From the NCBI GenBank assembly GCA_959601495.1, contig CAUGPT010000036.1, positions 1 to 17,869 on the forward strand: a stretch of DNA of 17,869 nucleotides, in the 5' to 3' direction. Below, piece by piece: positions 14,426 to 17,869 of the stretch (positions are counted from its first letter, which is position 1; each line of letters begins with the position of its first letter). The notes under the pieces were generated by a model. The model was not told the DNA's origin and did not search any database. It worked only from the letters and a program-made list of their open reading frames with translations. A program made the position numbers and the translations under genes. Source of the stretch: Avispirillum sp959601495 (GTDB lineage: Bacteria; Bacillota; Clostridia; Oscillospirales; CAG-272).

Positions 14426-15478
14426 ATGAAAACAAGAAAGTTTGCAGCAGTCATCCTCGCAGCCGTTCTCGCGGCTCTCTCCCTTGCCTCCTGCGCGTCG
14501 GGTAAAAAGCCCGCCGCGGACGACGGCAAAAAGACCTACACCGTCGGCATCTGCAACTATGTCGACGACGCGTCCCTCAACCAGATAATCGAAAACATCG
14601 AAAAGCGCCTCTCCGAAATAGGCGCCGAAAAGGATGTTGTGTTTGATGTTTCCACGGACAACTGCAACGCGGACGCAAACCTTATGTCCCAGATCATCTC
14701 AAACTTTGAGGCAGACAAGGTAGACCTTATGGTCGGCGTTGCGACCCCCGTTGCAATGGCAATGCAGGCTGCCACCGAGGACAGCGGAACCCCCGTTGTG
14801 TTCGCAGCCGTTTCCGACCCCGTTTCCGTAGGACTTGTAGACTCTCTTGAGGCTCCCGGCGCAAACATCACCGGAACCTCCGATTTTCTCAACACGGACG
14901 CGGTCATGGATCTTATCCTTGCCACAAACCCCGACATCAAAAAAGTAGGACTTCTCTACGACGTGGGACAGGATTCCGCCGCAACGCCGATTGCAGCGGC
15001 AAAGAAATATCTTGATGAAAAGAACATTGAGTATATCGAGCGCACCGGAACCACGGTTGACGAGGTTGCTCTTGCGGCACAGGCGCTTGTCAGCGACGGC
15101 GTTGAGGCAGTATTCACCCCCACGGACAACACTATAATGAAAGCGGAGCTTACCATATACGAAACGTTTGCGGCAGCGGGCATCCCCCACTTCACCGGTG
15201 CGGACTCCTTTGCACTGAACGGAGCTTTCCTCGGCTACGGCGTTGACTACATCAATCTCGGCAGAGAGACCGCCGATCAGATAGCCGAAATTCTTATAGA
15301 CGGCAAAAAGCCCGCAGACATGCCCGTGCGCACGTTTGACAACGGCACGGCGACTGTCAACACCGACGTTGCAAAAGAGCTGGGCTTTGAATTCGACAAG
15401 CTCTCCGACCTCTATGCGCCCTACTGCACAAAGGTACAGAGCATCATCACCGCAGAGAGCTTTGACGACGTTCAGTAA
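14426..15478 (+). CDS. trpX: ABC transporter substrate-binding lipoprotein (predicted tryptophan, TrpX-like)
   Basis: The 350-residue protein starts with a lipoprotein signal (lipobox LASC, lipidated Cys23) and continues as a two-lobed binding protein of the ABC_sub_bind family: VGICNYVDDASLNQIIENI, LMVGVATPVAMAMQ, PVVFAAVSDPVSVGLV, EAVFTPTDNTI, and LGYGVDYINLGRETADQIAEIL. It would capture the substrate outside the membrane. The family in general binds aromatic amino acids or related compounds. The Trp T-box upstream points to tryptophan, as in the predicted trpXYZ systems. The ATG at 14426 is used because it follows AAGGAAAAAAG and gives a proper signal peptide; the upstream in-frame start at 14342 lies inside the terminator. 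A hairpin separates it from the permease gene. Confidence 0.9.
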   Translation: MKTRKFAAVILAAVLAALSLASCASGKKPAADDGKKTYTVGICNYVDDASLNQIIENIEKRLSEIGAEKDVVFDVSTDNCNADANLMSQIISNFEADKVDLMVGVATPVAMAMQAATEDSGTPVVFAAVSDPVSVGLVDSLEAPGANITGTSDFLNTDAVMDLILATNPDIKKVGLLYDVGQDSAATPIAAAKKYLDEKNIEYIERTGTTVDEVALAAQALVSDGVEAVFTPTDNTIMKAELTIYETFAAAGIPHFTGADSFALNGAFLGYGVDYINLGRETADQIAEILIDGKKPADMPVRTFDNGTATVNTDVAKELGFEFDKLSDLYAPYCTKVQSIITAESFDDVQ

Positions 15479-15537
15479 AAAAATAAAGCCTGTGCCCGCG
15501 GCAGAGAAGAGACCCGCAGCGGCGCGGCGGCATATAA

Positions 15538-15591
15538 TGTGCATATGAAATGCTCCGGCGCAGTTTTCCGCGTCGGAGCATACTGTGCACA
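15538..15591 (+). other. Intercistronic hairpin between binding protein and permease genes
   Basis: An inner 11-bp stem (TGCTCCGGCGC 15551-15561, GCGTCGGAGCA 15570-15580, one G-U pair, eight-base loop) is enclosed by an outer 6-bp stem (TGTGCA 15538-15543, TGCACA 15586-15591). No T run follows, so it is unlikely to be a full terminator. Such hairpins often protect the upstream message and raise binding-protein levels over the membrane parts; that role is inferred. Confidence 0.6.
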
Positions 15592-15621
15592 TAAAAGAAA
15601 AATCGAAAGGCACATAAACAT

Positions 15622-16548
15622 ATGGATATAGGATCGGTTCTTTCCCTTTTGCAGACGGCGCTTGAGCTTGGGCTTATAAGCTCGCTTGTGGTGCTTGCGC
15701 TGTTTCTCAGCTATTCGATGCTGAACGTGTGCGACCTCTCCACGGACGGCTGCTTTACTTTGGGTGCTGCGGTCGGCGCGACCGTCGCCATCTCCGGTCA
15801 TCCCTATCTGGCGATCCCCGCAGCAATGGGCGCGGGCGTGCTTTCCGGATTTGTGACCGCATTTCTCCAGACAAAAATGGGCATAGACAGCCTTTTGGCG
15901 GGTATAATCGTTAACACGGGACTTTACTCAGTCAACATTGCCGTCATGGGCAACTCGTCGCTTCTGAACATGAACCGCACGGAGACGGTATTTACAAAGG
16001 TAAAGGCTGCCCTTGACGGCACTCCGTTTGACGGCAGCACAAAGCTTATTGTGTCCGCAGCGGCGGTAATCGTCGTCGCTGTGCTTTTGGGACTGTTTCT
16101 GCGAACGCGCCTCGGCCTTGCCATAAGGGCAACGGGCAACAATCCGGATATGGTTCGCTCTTCGTCCATAAACACCGCGCTCACAACGATAGTGGGACTT
16201 TGCGTTGCAAACGCCGTAACCGCTCTTTCCGGCTGCCTTCTCGCTCAGTCGCAGAAGTCGGTCAACATAGATATAGGCACCGGCATGGTTACGATCGCTC
16301 TTGCTTCGCTGCTTATAGGAAACGCGTTTTTCCGTAAGCGCGGACTGGGACTGCGCATTTTCGGCATGGTGCTGGGTGCGTTTTTGTTCAGGCTCGTATA
16401 CACGGTGGCGCTGCGTTTCAACATGCCGGCGTTCATGCTGAAGCTTGTTTCGTCGGTCATAGTGGTCATAGCAATATCGGCGCCGTATTTCAAAAAGCAG
16501 ATACCCGTATTTATAAAGCGGCTGCGCGGCGCGGCAAAGGAGAAGTGA
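15622..16548 (+). CDS. trpY: ABC transporter permease (TrpY-like)
   Basis: The 308-residue protein is strongly hydrophobic, with about eight or nine membrane segments, and resembles the branched-chain amino acid/ribose permease class. Characteristic blocks are MLNVCDLSTDGCFTLGAAVGA near residues 34-54, GIDSLLAGIIVNTGLYSVNIAVMG, and LGLAIRATGNNPDMVRSSSIN, the cytoplasmic loop that contacts the ATPase. It forms the membrane channel of the importer, probably as a homodimer since only one permease gene is present. GAAAGG lies 12 bases before the ATG. The stop is six bases before the ATPase start. Confidence 0.92.
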   Translation: MDIGSVLSLLQTALELGLISSLVVLALFLSYSMLNVCDLSTDGCFTLGAAVGATVAISGHPYLAIPAAMGAGVLSGFVTAFLQTKMGIDSLLAGIIVNTGLYSVNIAVMGNSSLLNMNRTETVFTKVKAALDGTPFDGSTKLIVSAAAVIVVAVLLGLFLRTRLGLAIRATGNNPDMVRSSSINTALTTIVGLCVANAVTALSGCLLAQSQKSVNIDIGTGMVTIALASLLIGNAFFRKRGLGLRIFGMVLGAFLFRLVYTVALRFNMPAFMLKLVSSVIVVIAISAPYFKKQIPVFIKRLRGAAKEK

Positions 16549-16554
16549 TAAGAT

Positions 16555-17340
16555 ATGCTGAAAATAGAAAACATTTCGAAAACCTTCTCCCCCGGCACGG
16601 CGGACGCAAAGCTTGCGCTTGACGGCGTTTCGCTGCACGCAAAGCGCGGCGATTTCATAACGGTCATAGGCGCGAACGGTGCGGGAAAATCCACGCTGTT
16701 CAACGCGATCTGCGGCGATTTTCTCGTTGACGGCGGAAGGATAATACTGGACGGCGAAGACATTACCTACAAAAAGGATCACAAGCGCGCGCGGGATATC
16801 GGCAGGCTGTTTCAGGACCCCATGCGCGGCAGCGCACCGGGCATGACGATAGCGGAAAATCTGGCGCTTGCCTCCGGCAAGGGCGGCTGGCTTTCCATCC
16901 CGGGCAAGGAGCTGCGGCGCGAATTTCGCGAGAGGGTCGCGCTTTTGCAGATGGGTCTTGAGGATCGCATGGATCAGCGAGTGGGGCTGCTCTCCGGCGG
17001 TCAGCGTCAGGCGCTGACGCTTATGATGGCGACATTCTGCCCGCCAAAGCTTTTGCTGCTCGACGAGCACACGGCGGCGCTTGACCCGGGCACTGCCGAA
17101 AAGGTACTTGAGATTACGAACAAAATCGTTTCGGAGAATAATCTCACCTGCCTTATGATCACGCACAATATGGAGTCGGCGCTGAGCCTCGGCAACAGGA
17201 CGATAATGATGGATCACGGAAAGATCATTCTGGATGTTTCCGGCGAGGAGCGCACGGGTCTTACCGTCACCGACCTGATGACGCGCTTCAGAGAACTCTC
17301 CGGCAGAAACCTTGACACCGACCGAATGCTGCTGATCTGA
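16555..17340 (+). CDS. trpZ: ABC transporter ATP-binding protein (TrpZ-like)
   Basis: The 261-residue ATPase has all motifs: Walker A GANGAGKST (39-47), Q-loop Gln87, signature LSGGQ (146-150), Walker B LLLLDE with Asp170 and Glu171, and H-loop His204. It hydrolyses ATP on the cytosolic side to drive import. AAGGAG at the end of the permease gene is its ribosome binding site. It is the last gene of the T-box-controlled operon; the terminator at 17541-17567 lies 200 bases on. The tryptophan assignment rests on the T-box and gene order. Confidence 0.95.
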   Translation: MLKIENISKTFSPGTADAKLALDGVSLHAKRGDFITVIGANGAGKSTLFNAICGDFLVDGGRIILDGEDITYKKDHKRARDIGRLFQDPMRGSAPGMTIAENLALASGKGGWLSIPGKELRREFRERVALLQMGLEDRMDQRVGLLSGGQRQALTLMMATFCPPKLLLLDEHTAALDPGTAEKVLEITNKIVSENNLTCLMITHNMESALSLGNRTIMMDHGKIILDVSGEERTGLTVTDLMTRFRELSGRNLDTDRMLLI

Positions 17341-17350
17341 ATCATTATAT

Positions 17351-17455
17351 ATGGGGCTTCGCCCCGCACCCCGCAGGGGGATACGGACTTCGCGGGGCTG
17401 GGCACCCTGCACCCCGACATGAGGGAAGGTTTTTATGGGGCTTCGCCCCAAACCC
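17351..17455. repeat. Paired GGGGCTTCGCCCC hairpin repeats
   Basis: The string ATGGGGCTTCGCCCC occurs at 17351 and 17435, 84 bases apart. Each forms a tight five-base-pair hairpin with a TTC-type loop and is followed by a CACCCC or AACCCC tail. Intergenic repeats of this kind are common in GC-rich Clostridia. Nothing coding is seen here. Confidence 0.65.
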
Positions 17456-17540
17456 CACTCGAGAACTTTTCTCCCCAAAAGTCCCCGAGACCCGAAAAAA
17501 CCGAACTGCATAGGTTTCAGACTATCAAATAAAGATAGCG

Positions 17541-17570
17541 AACAAGGCTGCCGACGGCAGCCTTGTTTTG
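17541..17570 (+). terminator. Probable terminator of the ABC transporter operon
   Basis: A perfect 12-bp stem (AACAAGGCTGCC, loop GAC, GGCAGCCTTGTT) is followed by TTG, the T run being partly inside the stem. It is the first strong terminator past the ATPase gene. Its stem resembles the hairpin at 60-87 in sequence. Confidence 0.75.
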
Positions 17571-17659
17571 CGTTTAGCGAAAACTGTTCTTACAGTATCG
17601 CTGACGAAGTTTAGAAACAAAAAGTTTGCAGTTTCGAAAAATAGCAGCGAAACGAAATG

Positions 17660-17869
17660 AAGCAAGCTCGTTCTTCGAGCTTGCTTTTGGTATCTATAGG
17701 AGCAGCGTTTTCCACTTCCGCAAGTAAAACGTCAATCGTGTCTGAAAGCCACGCTGAAGTCAATTCTCCGAATCTCCCGGGCTTGGAGCACTCGCTTTGC
17801 CTTTCCGCTCGCGAGCACAATCGGGGTGGTGAGGTGAGATTTCTAAGAGAGGAGAGGCGGGGATGTTAT
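17660..17869. repeat. Structured intergenic element, copy 2 (cut by window end)
   Basis: An 11-bp hairpin (AAGCAAGCTCG, loop TTCTT, CGAGCTTGCTT; 17660-17686) is followed by 72 bases and then the block starting GTCAATTC at 17759, parallel to the copy at 60-287 and in the same orientation. TCTAAGAGAGGAGAGGC near 17842 matches the left arm of that copy's 17-bp hairpin; the right arm lies outside the window. A minus-strand frame over 17611-17820 reads through it but is probably not a gene. Confidence 0.65.

Noticed and set aside
15533..15538. Internal promoter before the permease gene (TATAAT)
   Set aside because: No -35 box lies at a suitable distance, and the sequence forms the edge of the intercistronic hairpin.
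15928..17511. 527-codon minus-strand frame antisense to permease and ATPase
   Set aside because: Covers two certain ABC transporter genes and extends into repeats; its composition is that of a shadow frame.

Overview
The window looks like chromosomal DNA of an anaerobic, gut-type member of class Clostridia (Bacillota), probably near Oscillospirales or Christensenellales. The basis is a fairly GC-rich genome with strong AGGAGG-type ribosome binding sites, near-consensus sigma-A promoters, a T-box riboswitch, a GGGtGRT/NifU-like gene pair, the gene order rpmG-secE-nusG-rplK-rplA, and structured intergenic repeats. The rank is inferred from protein style and gene content; no search was run.

Layout. 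Positions 1-724 hold only repeats and hairpins: one copy of a roughly 230-base structured element, then about 2.3 tandem units of a 100-base repeat. Positions 725-2572, minus strand, are a two-gene operon with its own promoter and terminator, encoding a NifU-like Fe-S scaffold protein and a GGGtGRT-family protein. Positions 2636-5100, minus strand, are the operon rpmG-secE-nusG-rplK-rplA, with a consensus promoter, a probable L1 autoregulatory leader before rplK and a terminator directly after rplA, so rplJ, rplL and rpoBC do not follow. Positions 5225-8285, plus strand, hold glyA, a small lipoprotein and a cysteine desulfurase. A possible 56-codon ORF follows, then a D,D-carboxypeptidase-type penicillin-binding protein with a very long Arg/Gly-rich N-terminal tail. 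Positions 10304-10774 are a second repeat cluster. A divergent superoxide dismutase-like gene (minus) faces away from a citrate synthase gene (plus), which is followed by a cysteine-rich putative zinc protein and a strong terminator.

Positions 14051-17567 are the clearest regulatory story. A consensus promoter drives a complete T-box leader whose apparent specifier codon is UGG (Trp). It is followed by a lipoprotein binding protein, a permease and an ATPase of an ABC importer. This matches the tryptophan transporter predicted elsewhere as TrpXYZ. A stable hairpin separates the binding-protein gene from the permease gene.

Positions 17341-17869 again hold repeats and terminators, including a second, direct-orientation copy of the element at the left end. 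The most noteworthy items are the dispersed structured repeats, the NifU-like/GGGtGRT pair of unknown role, the unusual superoxide dismutase homologue, and the Trp T-box transporter. No phage, transposase, CRISPR or toxin system was seen.
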